Source: Sphingobacteriales bacterium
Lineage (GTDB): Bacteria > Bacteroidota > Bacteroidia > Chitinophagales > JADIYW01
Direction of reading: 5' to 3'
Length of the DNA stretch: 64,000 bases
Assembly (NCBI GenBank): GCA_016721245.1
Contig: JADKIQ010000005.1
Location: forward strand, 62,001 to 126,000
Part shown: piece by piece, positions 1 to 7,097 of the stretch
Layout of the letters: the number at the start of each line of letters is the position of its first letter
Numbering within the stretch: the first letter of the stretch is position 1
Translations under genes and position numbers: made by a program
The notes under the pieces: model-generated
What the model saw: only the letters and a program-made list of their open reading frames with translations
Told to the model about the DNA's origin: nothing
Database searches by the model: none

Positions 1-534
1 GGTTTCGGGGTAGTACGAAAAATCTACCGGCCGTATACGATGAAAATAATTCTTGCTCATACCTACTGTAAACTGAGTACCCAACAGTGCAATCCAAACG
101 GGCAGCAAGTAGGTCTTATGTTTGGTAATAATAAAAAGTACCGTGCTGATAATGGCAATGCTCACCACGCCCCAGAACGAACCGAACATCGTGAAATAGT
201 AAAATGCTTTGGCAATCCATTCTACGCGCATGCTGTACATCAGTTGCGCAAACGACTGGTCAACCGTTACAATAAAAGAGTTGTGAATAAAGGCATCTAC
301 AATTTCATCGAGCAACAACAAATTGGCAATAAAGGAAAGCAGCAACAGTGTTAGAGGCAGCTGGATAAATTCGTCGAGCAAAAAACGATGCAACAGAAAA
401 GTATATACTTTTGGATATTTTGCAGCAAATTTTTTAACTGCTTTGCTGTCTAAAAAAGAGACTACAGCATTATTGAAACCATTTTTAAGACGGTAATATA
501 ATTTTGCAGCGAGTGAAACAGATTTTTTTAGCAC
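1..534 (-). CDS. PAP2-family membrane phosphatase, C-terminus outside window
   Basis: Reading from 534 down to 1, the frame stays open for 178 codons and runs off the left edge. It shows a charged N-terminus, hydrophobic segments near residues 60-76, 112-136 and 143-158, and the sequence K-x6-R-P at residues 161-169. That is the first signature motif of the PAP2 phosphatidic-acid phosphatase/haloperoxidase superfamily. The SGH and R-x5-H-x3-D motifs would lie off the window. These are integral membrane enzymes that remove phosphate from lipid phosphates such as phosphatidate or undecaprenyl pyrophosphate; the substrate cannot be told here. No ATG lies between the upstream in-frame stop and the body, so I take the GTG at 534 as start. 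The family call rests on one motif plus topology. Confidence 0.7.
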   Translation of the reverse strand, partial: MLKKSVSLAAKLYYRLKNGFNNAVVSFLDSKAVKKFAAKYPKVYTFLLHRFLLDEFIQLPLTLLLLSFIANLLLLDEIVDAFIHNSFIVTVDQSFAQLMYSMRVEWIAKAFYYFTMFGSFWGVVSIAIISTVLFIITKHKTYLLPVWIALLGTQFTVGMSKNYFHRIRPVDFSYYPET

Positions 535-613
535 AGGTAAATATACTACAAAATAGATTGTAAATTAGTTTGAAGCGCAAAAGATGTTAGTTTCATTACG
601 GCTATTTTAGTTC

Positions 614-722
614 CACATAGACTCGCCTTAGGCGAGTTCTATGTTTTTCTTTCCTCGTATTCAGATACAGTATTGTCTGCAATTGCTTTAGCGTTTAGAC
701 AGTAAGGCCATGTTTCTATGTG
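614..722. repeat. AACACATAG/CTATGTGTT intergenic palindromic element, copy 1
   Basis: Bounded by CACATAG (614-620) and CTATGTG (716-722), which are inverted copies. The left end carries a strong hairpin at 616-643 built on ACTCGCC / GGCGAGT. Read from the right end, its outer bases match the right ends of the copies at 12567 and 41083. It fills the gap between the PAP2 and MBL genes. Confidence 0.6.
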
Positions 723-735
723 TTCAATAAATATC

Positions 736-1575
736 TCATCCAAACAAAGTCATTTGAATGTTTTCCTCCCTAAAGCTAACACGTTGTATTCCGACAGGCT
801 TATCTATTGTTTGAGTGACAGTATACACTTCCGTTTCGTTATATCGCGAAGCCACTACCACATTTACATTGCCTGCATGTTGCTTAAATAATTCCATAAC
901 AAGCTCCGGACAATTATTATGTTTTGACAAATGCGATAAGAGCAAGTGACTCATAAAAGCAGGCTTGTGCTGCAGGAAAAGTTCCAAAGCCTGTGCGTTG
1001 GAAATATGTCCCTTACCGCCTCGTATGCGTTGCTTGAGAAACATCGGATAGCCGCCTTCGTCGAGCATCTTTTCATCGTAATTCGTTTCTAAAAAACAGG
1101 CGTGGCATTGTCTGAAATAATGTATGACTCGCTCACACACCTTGCCGATATCCGTAATCACGCCAACTTTGATATCGTTGCAGGCAATCATAAAACTAAA
1201 GGGATCAATGGCATCGTGGTGTTTTACAAATGGCGTAACGGAAAGACTGCCGATCTGAATCGCTTCATCCGATGTAAAAGTTTGCTGCAAACTCTTTTCA
1301 ATATGAATTTTCGCCTGCCGAATGGTAGAAGGGGTAATGTATACCGGCAGTCTGTATTTTCTGGAAAGCACGGCTGCACCGCTGATATGGTCTGTATGTT
1401 CGTGTGAAATAAAAAGTGCTTTTACGCTGCTCATGGACAAATCCAGCCGGTCCATCCGTCTTTCTATTTCACGGCAGGAAATGCCTGCATCCACGAGTAT
1501 CGCATCATGTTCATTTCCTACATAGTAGCAATTGCCATTACTGCCGGAATTAAGAGAAGTGATAAACAGAGACAT
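736..1575 (-). CDS. MBL-fold metallo-hydrolase, YycJ/WalJ-like
   Basis: 279 residues. The N-terminal half has the metallo-beta-lactamase zinc-binding motif H-x-H-x-D-H at residues 58-63 (SHEHTDH) after a conserved Asp29 in LVDAGIS. Length and the opening SLNSGSNGNCYYV are typical of the YycJ/WalJ branch, cytoplasmic proteins linked to cell-wall homeostasis and DNA processing in Firmicutes, where a 5'-exonuclease activity has been proposed. In Bacteroidota the gene is common and usually stands alone, as here. The start codon is the first ATG of the frame and agrees with the family N-terminus. The family call is firm; the substrate is not known. Confidence 0.88.
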   Translation of the reverse strand: MSLFITSLNSGSNGNCYYVGNEHDAILVDAGISCREIERRMDRLDLSMSSVKALFISHEHTDHISGAAVLSRKYRLPVYITPSTIRQAKIHIEKSLQQTFTSDEAIQIGSLSVTPFVKHHDAIDPFSFMIACNDIKVGVITDIGKVCERVIHYFRQCHACFLETNYDEKMLDEGGYPMFLKQRIRGGKGHISNAQALELFLQHKPAFMSHLLLSHLSKHNNCPELVMELFKQHAGNVNVVVASRYNETEVYTVTQTIDKPVGIQRVSFREENIQMTLFG

Positions 1576-1725
1576 CCTGCAAAGGAATCAAAATTGTTGC
1601 AGAAATGCATATATGTGGAGACGTTTTTATTCAAAAGCCGAATTTATAGATAAAACCCTACGTATGAAAAATGGAACTGGCAAGTATGGCACAAAGCTTT
1701 ATATTTCACACTATTACATTAATAA

Positions 1726-2128
1726 TTATATAGATAAAAACAGGGTAAAAGTTGAAGCCATTGATAATCCGAGCAGAAAAAAAAGTAATTCTATTATAAA
1801 CGCATAGAACAAACTCATGCGAAATTGTTTCATCAAATAATCTATATCATTTGAAACATTTTTTTTCTTTAATTGCCTTCCATATATTAAATAAAAAATA
1901 TTACCTGCAATAAGTGCTAAAAAATGCAAAAACAGTTAAAAAAGATATTACTGTACCTTTATAAAAAACCATTTCGTTTAATGAAGCATTTTTATAATAA
2001 CGATATTCGATATACAATAAGATTAAACCTATTGGAATCATAATTAGGTTATATAATATCCATTTAGATTTCCACCAATTGTATCCATCAATTCTTTTGT
2101 AAAAATCTTCATCAATTAAATTACCCAT
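1726..2128 (-). pseudogene. small membrane protein split by a frameshift
   Basis: Two overlapping frames, 1901-2128 (75 residues) and 1726-1929 (67 residues), together look like one protein of about 133 residues with four hydrophobic segments: near YNLIMIPIGLILLYIEY, ISFLTVFA, ALIAGNIFYLIYG and ALIIE-like LLFFLLGLSM. The first frame loses its hydrophobic pattern exactly where the second begins. The switch falls on a run of six A on the plus strand (T on the coding strand) at 1919-1924, so one missing or extra base explains it. It may be a real lesion or a homopolymer sequencing error. I do not recognise the family. Confidence 0.55.
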
Positions 2129-2150
2129 AGTATAATTTCCATGTTACAGA

Positions 2151-3452
2151 TTAATAAAAAATCCACTTGCCGATTTCCTTGAAGGTGATTTTTTTGCCTT
2201 GTATCAAAATGCCGACGCGGTAGATTTTTGCTGCTACATACACCATGCCCATAGAACAAATAAACAGAATAAACATGGACAGCAGTTGTTCCCACCAGGG
2301 CACCTGAAACGGGATGCGGGTAATCATAATAATGGGCGAAGAGAAAGGCAGCATGGAGCCCCAGAAAGCCGCAGAAGAAAAGGGCTGTGATAAGGTTGCC
2401 GACATCAGTATCATGGAAATGATAATCGGGATGGTAACCGGAAAGGTAAACGACTGTGCATCGCTGTCATCTGTCATAGCCGCGCCGATAGCGGCAAACT
2501 GCGACGCATAAAACAAATACCCGAAGATGAAATAAAATACAAAACTGAAGAGCATGCGTCCTACTGCCAAATCATTGAACGCATTGGAAATATTCATTAA
2601 GAGCTGAGTACTCTCGGACGTATTGGCTAACTGGCTTTGTTGCATGCTTTGCATGGCCAGCATCTTATCCCCCAAAAACAACGGCAACAGCATATTGATA
2701 CCAAAGGTCAGAATTGCCCACAGAAAAAATTGTGTCAGCCCCACTGCGCCAATACCGATGATTTTTCCAATCATCAGCTGAAACGGCTTTACGCTGGTCA
2801 CCAACACTTCTACAATACGGTTTGTTTTTTCTTCGGTTACACTGCGCATTACCATGGCACCATACACTATCAGAAAAATATAAATCATAAAACCGCACGC
2901 ATACCCGAAAATTCCGGCTACTTCCGAGCTTCCGTTTTTCTTTTCGTTATGGATAATTTTTTCGATGGAAACTTCTTTATCAAACATAGCAATCGTATCC
3001 ACATTGTAATTGCGCTGCAGCAATGCTCTGTTGCGAATTTCCTCTGTAAGATTTTTTCGGATGTGTGCTTCTGTGGTAATGCCCAGTTCATTATCTGAAT
3101 AATAAGCGATGCCCAACGGTTTTTCCAGTTCAATTTTCGGAATATATAAAATGCCGTCGCAATCAATATTCTGATACATGTCTTTCAGTGAATCTATCGA
3201 CTGCGGATTGTTTGTCAGATACTTAAAACGTAAATTCTCCCCCATGTCCATGCCGCGGAATTTGTCTTCAAACAAACCGCTTTCATCTTTTACCGCAATG
3301 CTGAGTTTTTCCTGAGCGTTGGTGGCAATTTCCACTAATGCCACCGTTGTAAAACCTATCAACACCGGCAATAACAATGTCAGCAGAATAAAAGATTTCT
3401 TCCTTACTCGTGTAATGTATTCGCGTTGTATGATGTACCAAATTTTTTTCAA
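2151..3452 (-). CDS. ABC transporter permease, NatB/ABC-2 type
   Basis: 433 residues. The N-terminal segment WYIIQREYITRVRKKSF followed by a hydrophobic stretch (about 21-43), a long extracytoplasmic region (about 45-170) and then five or six membrane segments (about 175-420) is the layout of NatB-like ABC-2 permeases. The phrase MRSVTEEKTNRIVEVLVTS (about 200-218), just after the first C-terminal helix, is the family hallmark. It pairs with the ATPase encoded 65 bases upstream on the same strand, so the two should form an exporter in the inner membrane; NatAB of Bacillus extrudes sodium, but the substrate of Bacteroidota homologues is unknown. The gap between the two genes is filled by heptamer repeats. 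Confidence 0.88.
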   Translation of the reverse strand: MKKIWYIIQREYITRVRKKSFILLTLLLPVLIGFTTVALVEIATNAQEKLSIAVKDESGLFEDKFRGMDMGENLRFKYLTNNPQSIDSLKDMYQNIDCDGILYIPKIELEKPLGIAYYSDNELGITTEAHIRKNLTEEIRNRALLQRNYNVDTIAMFDKEVSIEKIIHNEKKNGSSEVAGIFGYACGFMIYIFLIVYGAMVMRSVTEEKTNRIVEVLVTSVKPFQLMIGKIIGIGAVGLTQFFLWAILTFGINMLLPLFLGDKMLAMQSMQQSQLANTSESTQLLMNISNAFNDLAVGRMLFSFVFYFIFGYLFYASQFAAIGAAMTDDSDAQSFTFPVTIPIIISMILMSATLSQPFSSAAFWGSMLPFSSPIIMITRIPFQVPWWEQLLSMFILFICSMGMVYVAAKIYRVGILIQGKKITFKEIGKWIFY

Positions 3453-3457
3453 TTTCT

Positions 3458-3518
3458 TATGAGTTAGTCTATAGTTAATATTTCTGTGTCTTGGCTCTTG
3501 ATTCCTGGCTCCTGACTC
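3458..3518 (-). repeat. degenerate heptamer arrays between the two ABC genes
   Basis: On the plus strand 3484-3518 is five consecutive heptamers fitting YTGNNTC (CTGTGTC, TTGGCTC, TTGATTC, CTGGCTC, CTGACTC). A second heptamer series lies at 3458-3478 (TATGAGT, TAGTCTA, TAGTTAA). The array begins at the ATPase stop codon (3518-3520) and ends a few bases before the permease start (3452). In the transcribed sense the units read GA-x-x-CA-x and are poor in T. Confidence 0.75.
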
Positions 3519-4420
3519 TAATTATTATTTACGGATTGAATAAAAATCTCATTGATGGTGGGCAGAATTTCCGTCATGCCGGAAATCTCAATGTTGTTTT
3601 GAAGTAAGACTTTCAGAATATCATTTGCTTTCTGGTTTTCTTTTAATTTAAAAATCAAGTGTGTATCCGCTTGTTCTGTAATATCTGTTTGCGAAAGAAT
3701 GCTATCATTCAGCAAAACGGTACTGTTTGTATCTACTTTTATCAACTGCTTTTTGAATTGATGTTTTATGGCTTGCACATTTCCGTCCAGTATAATTTTT
3801 CCTTTATTAATCAGAAAAATATCTTCGCAGATTTCCTCCACATTTTCCATGCGGTGCGTAGAAAAAATAATGGTAGTTCCTTTCTGATGCAGTTCAAAAA
3901 TTTCGTTCTTAATCAGTTCCGCATTAATCGGATCTAATCCGGAAAAGGGTTCATCTAAAATCAGCAAAGTGGGTTCATGCAGGATGGTGGCAACAAACTG
4001 AATTTTTTGCTGCATGCCTTTTGAAAGTTCTTCGATAGTTTTATTCCTCCACGATTCTATATCGAGTTTCTTCAGCCAGTAATTAATTTTCTGTTCCGCT
4101 TCTGCTTTAGAGAAATCTCTCAGTTGTGCAAAATAGAGTAGCTGTTCGCCGACTTTCATTTTTTTGTACAAACCCCGTTCTTCGGGCATGTAACCAATCT
4201 GGTTCTGATGTTTTTGCGATAATTTTTCTCCGTTGAAAAAAATCTGTCCTGCATCCGGGAAAAATATTTGGGTGATATTTCTTATCAAGGTGGTTTTCCC
4301 CGCTCCATTAGGACCCAGTAATCCGTAGATTTTATTTTTTTCTAATGATAAACTGACATCCTGCAAGGCCAGATTATTCTGAAATGATTTGGAGATATGT
4401 TGTACGTCGAGTAAGAACAA
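3518..4420 (-). CDS. ABC transporter ATP-binding protein, NatA-like
   Basis: 300 residues with a complete nucleotide-binding domain: Walker A GPNGAGKT at 36-43, Q-loop region about 75, signature LSKGMQQ at 132-138, Walker B LLILDEP at 152-158 and H-loop His189 in FSTHRME. The C-terminal 80 residues are the extra domain usual in DUF4162/NatA-type exporters. It is the first gene of a two-gene unit with the ABC-2 permease directly downstream. Function as an export ATPase is well supported; cargo is unknown. Confidence 0.9.
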   Translation of the reverse strand: MFLLDVQHISKSFQNNLALQDVSLSLEKNKIYGLLGPNGAGKTTLIRNITQIFFPDAGQIFFNGEKLSQKHQNQIGYMPEERGLYKKMKVGEQLLYFAQLRDFSKAEAEQKINYWLKKLDIESWRNKTIEELSKGMQQKIQFVATILHEPTLLILDEPFSGLDPINAELIKNEIFELHQKGTTIIFSTHRMENVEEICEDIFLINKGKIILDGNVQAIKHQFKKQLIKVDTNSTVLLNDSILSQTDITEQADTHLIFKLKENQKANDILKVLLQNNIEISGMTEILPTINEIFIQSVNNN

Positions 4421-4532
4421 AACCGGAAATTTAGGTATAGGTCAGCTGCAAATATAAGTAGTATCTGTGTACTTATTATTACACGCTGAAAAACTAATTT
4501 AGGTAAACCGCTAGTACTGACGAAAAGTTCCG

Positions 4533-5693
4533 TTAATGGAAAAATTTATCAAAGAAGCCTTTGTTCTTTTCTTTTTGTGCTGCCGGACTGAAATTTTTGG
4601 AGTTTTTTAATTTCTCCAGTAATTCGGTTTCTTCGTGCGTTAAATCCTGTGGTGTAAAGACCTGTACTTCCACAATCTGATCACCTTTTCCGTATCCGTT
4701 TAAGCTTGGAATGCCTTTGCCCTGCAAGCGGAATAGCTTGCCGCTTTGGGTGCCTTTCGGAATTTTAATTTTCGCGCTGCCACCGATGGTTGGTACTTCC
4801 ACTTGTGTACCTAAAGCTACTTCAGCAAAGTTGAGGTATAAATGATATACTACGTTGGTATCTTCTCTTTTCAGTTCCGGATGCGGTGTTTCTTCGATAT
4901 TGATTAATAAATCTCCCGGATAACCTCCACGAACGCCGGCATTGCCTTTGCCATTCATGGACAACTGTATGCCTTCGCTGACGCCAGCCGGAATATCGAT
5001 ACTCACAATTTCTTCACCATACACTCTTCCTTCGCCACGGCACTTTGTACACTTATTAGTGATGATTTTACCTTCCCCTTCGCAGGTCGGACAAGTGCCG
5101 GTCGTTGCCATTTGCCCTAAGAACGTTTGTGTCACTTTTCGTACCACTCCGCTTCCGTTGCAGGTATTACAAGTCTGGTAAGAAGAACTGTCTTTAGCGC
5201 CAATTCCGGAACACACATCACAGGTGATATGCTTTTTTACTTTTATTTTCTTTTGCGCGCCGTTGGCAATCTCCTCCAAATCCATTTTCACCTTTACACG
5301 CAAGTTGCTTCCTCTTTGTCCGCGACCTTTTTCTCTGCGTCTTCCGCCGCCGCCGCCAAAGAAGGACTCAAACGGATTACCATCTCCGCCGCCGCCGAAA
5401 ATATCGCCGAACTGAGAGAAAATATCGTCCATATTCATGCCGCCTTGTCCGCCGCCGCCGAAACCGCCGGCTGCGCCCTGATGACCGAAACGGTCGTAGC
5501 GTGCACGTTTTTCGTCATTACTTAATATGTCATAGGCTTCTGCTGCTTCCTTAAATTTCTCTTCCGCTGCCTTATCTCCCGGGTTTCTGTCAGGGTGGAA
5601 TTGCAGAGCCAATTTGCGGTATGCCTTTTTAATTTCATCACCGCTTGCACTTTTGGCTACGCCCAATATTTCGTAATAATCTCTTTTTGCCAT
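4533..5693 (-). CDS. dnaJ: chaperone DnaJ
   Basis: 386 residues. J-domain with the HPD tripeptide at 33-35, a Gly/Phe-rich linker (about 68-117), and a cysteine-rich zinc domain with four C-x-x-C-x-G-x-G pairs starting at Cys158, Cys175, Cys201 and Cys215, followed by the C-terminal peptide-binding domains. This is a full-length type I Hsp40, the co-chaperone that delivers unfolded clients to DnaK and stimulates its ATPase. It follows grpE on the same strand; dnaK is not in the window. The 79-base gap to grpE contains octamer repeats ending 8 bases before the start codon. Confidence 0.97.
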   Translation of the reverse strand: MAKRDYYEILGVAKSASGDEIKKAYRKLALQFHPDRNPGDKAAEEKFKEAAEAYDILSNDEKRARYDRFGHQGAAGGFGGGGQGGMNMDDIFSQFGDIFGGGGDGNPFESFFGGGGGRRREKGRGQRGSNLRVKVKMDLEEIANGAQKKIKVKKHITCDVCSGIGAKDSSSYQTCNTCNGSGVVRKVTQTFLGQMATTGTCPTCEGEGKIITNKCTKCRGEGRVYGEEIVSIDIPAGVSEGIQLSMNGKGNAGVRGGYPGDLLINIEETPHPELKREDTNVVYHLYLNFAEVALGTQVEVPTIGGSAKIKIPKGTQSGKLFRLQGKGIPSLNGYGKGDQIVEVQVFTPQDLTHEETELLEKLKNSKNFSPAAQKEKNKGFFDKFFH

Positions 5694-5700
5694 TTTTAAA

Positions 5701-5732
5701 AATTGTTGGATTGTTGAATTATTGAGTTGTTG
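5701..5732 (-). repeat. octamer array upstream of dnaJ
   Basis: Four consecutive 8-mers on the plus strand fitting RRTTRTTG (AATTGTTG, GATTGTTG, AATTATTG, AGTTGTTG). In the transcribed sense the units are C, A and T only, with no G. It lies between grpE and dnaJ and ends 8 bases before the dnaJ ATG. Confidence 0.75.
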
Positions 5733-5772
5733 AATATCACTTAATTCTAGAAATCAATAATTCTCAATTTGT

Positions 5773-6345
5773 TTATTTGCCCACTACTACTTTTGCATAT
5801 CTGATAATGGTATCATTCAACGTGTAACCGCTTTCCACCTCATCAATAATTTTGCCTTTCAGTTCCTCAGACGGTGCAGGCACTTCGGCAATAGCTTCGT
5901 GCTGTTCTACGTTAAAGTCTTTCCCAACACTTTCAATGGCTTTCAGGCCTTTGTTTTGTAAGGTTTTCTGGAATTTTTCCTGAATCAGTTTTAATCCGCT
6001 GGCGTAGTTTTCTGCATTATTATCGCCTTCGTATGCTTTTGCAGCACGGTGAAAATCGTCTAATACCGGTAATAATTCACGGATTACTTCTTGTCCGGCT
6101 GTTTTGAACAACTCGAGACGTTCTTTTGCATTGCGTTTTTTGAAGTTATCGAATTCGGCAAAAAGACGTAAATATTTGTTTTTCTGCTCTTCCAGCTCGT
6201 TTTTCAATACAGACAATTCGTCTTCAACGACAGTTTCAGAGGCGGTAGTATTTTCTTCAGTCTGACTTTCTGACTGAATTTGTGATTCATCCACAGATGC
6301 TTCAGCTGTTTCTATATTTTCAACAGTATCTTTTTCGTCTGACAT
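5773..6345 (-). CDS. grpE: nucleotide exchange factor GrpE
   Basis: 190 residues. An acidic, low-complexity N-terminus (about 1-45) leads into a long coiled coil (about 45-95, ELEEQKNKYLRLFAEFDNFKKR) and the C-terminal beta-wing domain ending in the typical GYTLNDTIIRYAKVVVGK-like tail. GrpE is the ADP/ATP exchange factor of DnaK. It is upstream of dnaJ in the same direction, the common heat-shock pairing in Bacteroidota. No CIRCE element is present; a different inverted repeat sits just before the gene at 6361-6389. Confidence 0.95.
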   Translation of the reverse strand: MSDEKDTVENIETAEASVDESQIQSESQTEENTTASETVVEDELSVLKNELEEQKNKYLRLFAEFDNFKKRNAKERLELFKTAGQEVIRELLPVLDDFHRAAKAYEGDNNAENYASGLKLIQEKFQKTLQNKGLKAIESVGKDFNVEQHEAIAEVPAPSEELKGKIIDEVESGYTLNDTIIRYAKVVVGK

Positions 6346-6360
6346 ATGTATATTTTAGAA

Positions 6361-6389
6361 ATCCTAAGGCAAATAGTTTGCCAAAGGAT
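6361..6389. promoter_or_regulatory. 29-bp inverted repeat upstream of grpE-dnaJ
   Basis: Two 13-base half-sites around a 3-base centre: the inner GGCAAA (368-373 side) and TTTGCC arms are perfect, and the outer ATCCT/AGGAT arms also pair, with two mismatches between. It starts 16 bases before the grpE ATG and 32 bases after the tlpA-like stop. There is no U-run on the coding strand, so it looks more like an operator or mRNA hairpin than a terminator. The role is inferred only. Confidence 0.4.
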
Positions 6390-6420
6390 TTATGCGACAA
6401 ATTGACATTAAAACAGTAGC

Positions 6421-6987
6421 TTATTTGGCTGTTTTCGTCTTGGATTTAGTTGTTTTTGTTTTGGTGCCAGTGCTACCACTGCTTAATTTTTTATTAAGCA
6501 ATTGTTCCACCAGATTATGCGGCGGGTTAATTGCCAACACATATCCAGTTTCATCTATTAAAACAGTTTGAGGAATAGAACGGATACCGTATTTAATCGC
6601 ACCATCAGAAGACCAGCCTTTTAAATCCGATACATGATTTGGCCATACCAATCCGTCTTGTTTAATGGCCTGTTTCCAGTTTTCTCCGTTTTGGTCAAGA
6701 GAAACACTATAAACTGTAAATCCTTTCACGCCTTTCACCCATTTTTTGCCCTGATATTTATTGTATAAAGCTACAACACCGGGGTTATTTCTGCGGCAAG
6801 GTCCGCACCAGGATGCCCAAAAGTCTATAAGCACTATATTTCCTTTTAGAGATGATAAGGAAATCTCTTTTCCTGTCGGGTCTTTATAACTTAATTCAGT
6901 TGCTTTGGTGCCTACTGCCGGCATTTGTGCATTTGCTGTAAACATGCAAATAACAGCAAATAAAAGGGTGAAAAATATCTTGTTCAT
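6421..6987 (-). CDS. secreted TlpA-like thioredoxin-fold protein
   Basis: 188 residues. A signal peptide (about 1-20, cut after TANA) precedes a TlpA/AhpC-type thioredoxin domain with the redox motif C-G-P-C at residues 61-64 (WASWCGPC) and the cis-proline segment IPQTVLID. The C-terminus is a short Lys/Thr-rich tail. Proteins of this kind reduce or rearrange disulfides in the periplasm. It is encoded upstream of grpE on the same strand, separated by a palindrome, so it is probably a separate unit. Its client is unknown. Confidence 0.85.
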   Translation of the reverse strand: MNKIFFTLLFAVICMFTANAQMPAVGTKATELSYKDPTGKEISLSSLKGNIVLIDFWASWCGPCRRNNPGVVALYNKYQGKKWVKGVKGFTVYSVSLDQNGENWKQAIKQDGLVWPNHVSDLKGWSSDGAIKYGIRSIPQTVLIDETGYVLAINPPHNLVEQLLNKKLSSGSTGTKTKTTKSKTKTAK

Positions 6988-7052
6988 TTTTTAAAATTTC
7001 TTTGCCAAAGATAGACAAATTTTGTGCCTAAGTGTTCAGGAGTTATAAAAAA

Positions 7053-7073
7053 GGCGCATCCTTCGGATGCGCC
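7053..7073 (-). terminator. intrinsic terminator after the T9SS propeller gene
   Basis: A 9-bp GC-rich stem (GGCGCATCC / GGATGCGCC) around a 3-base loop, followed on the minus strand by a run of T, 25 bases after the stop at 7098. It also has an A/T run on the other side and could act in both directions. Confidence 0.85.
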
Positions 7074-7097
7074 AAAAAAAATCTAACCTTACAACCA

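Noticed and set aside
2637..3098. 153-codon plus-strand frame over the ABC permease
   Set aside because: Antisense to a clear NatB-type permease; low-complexity His/Gln/Asn content, no family.
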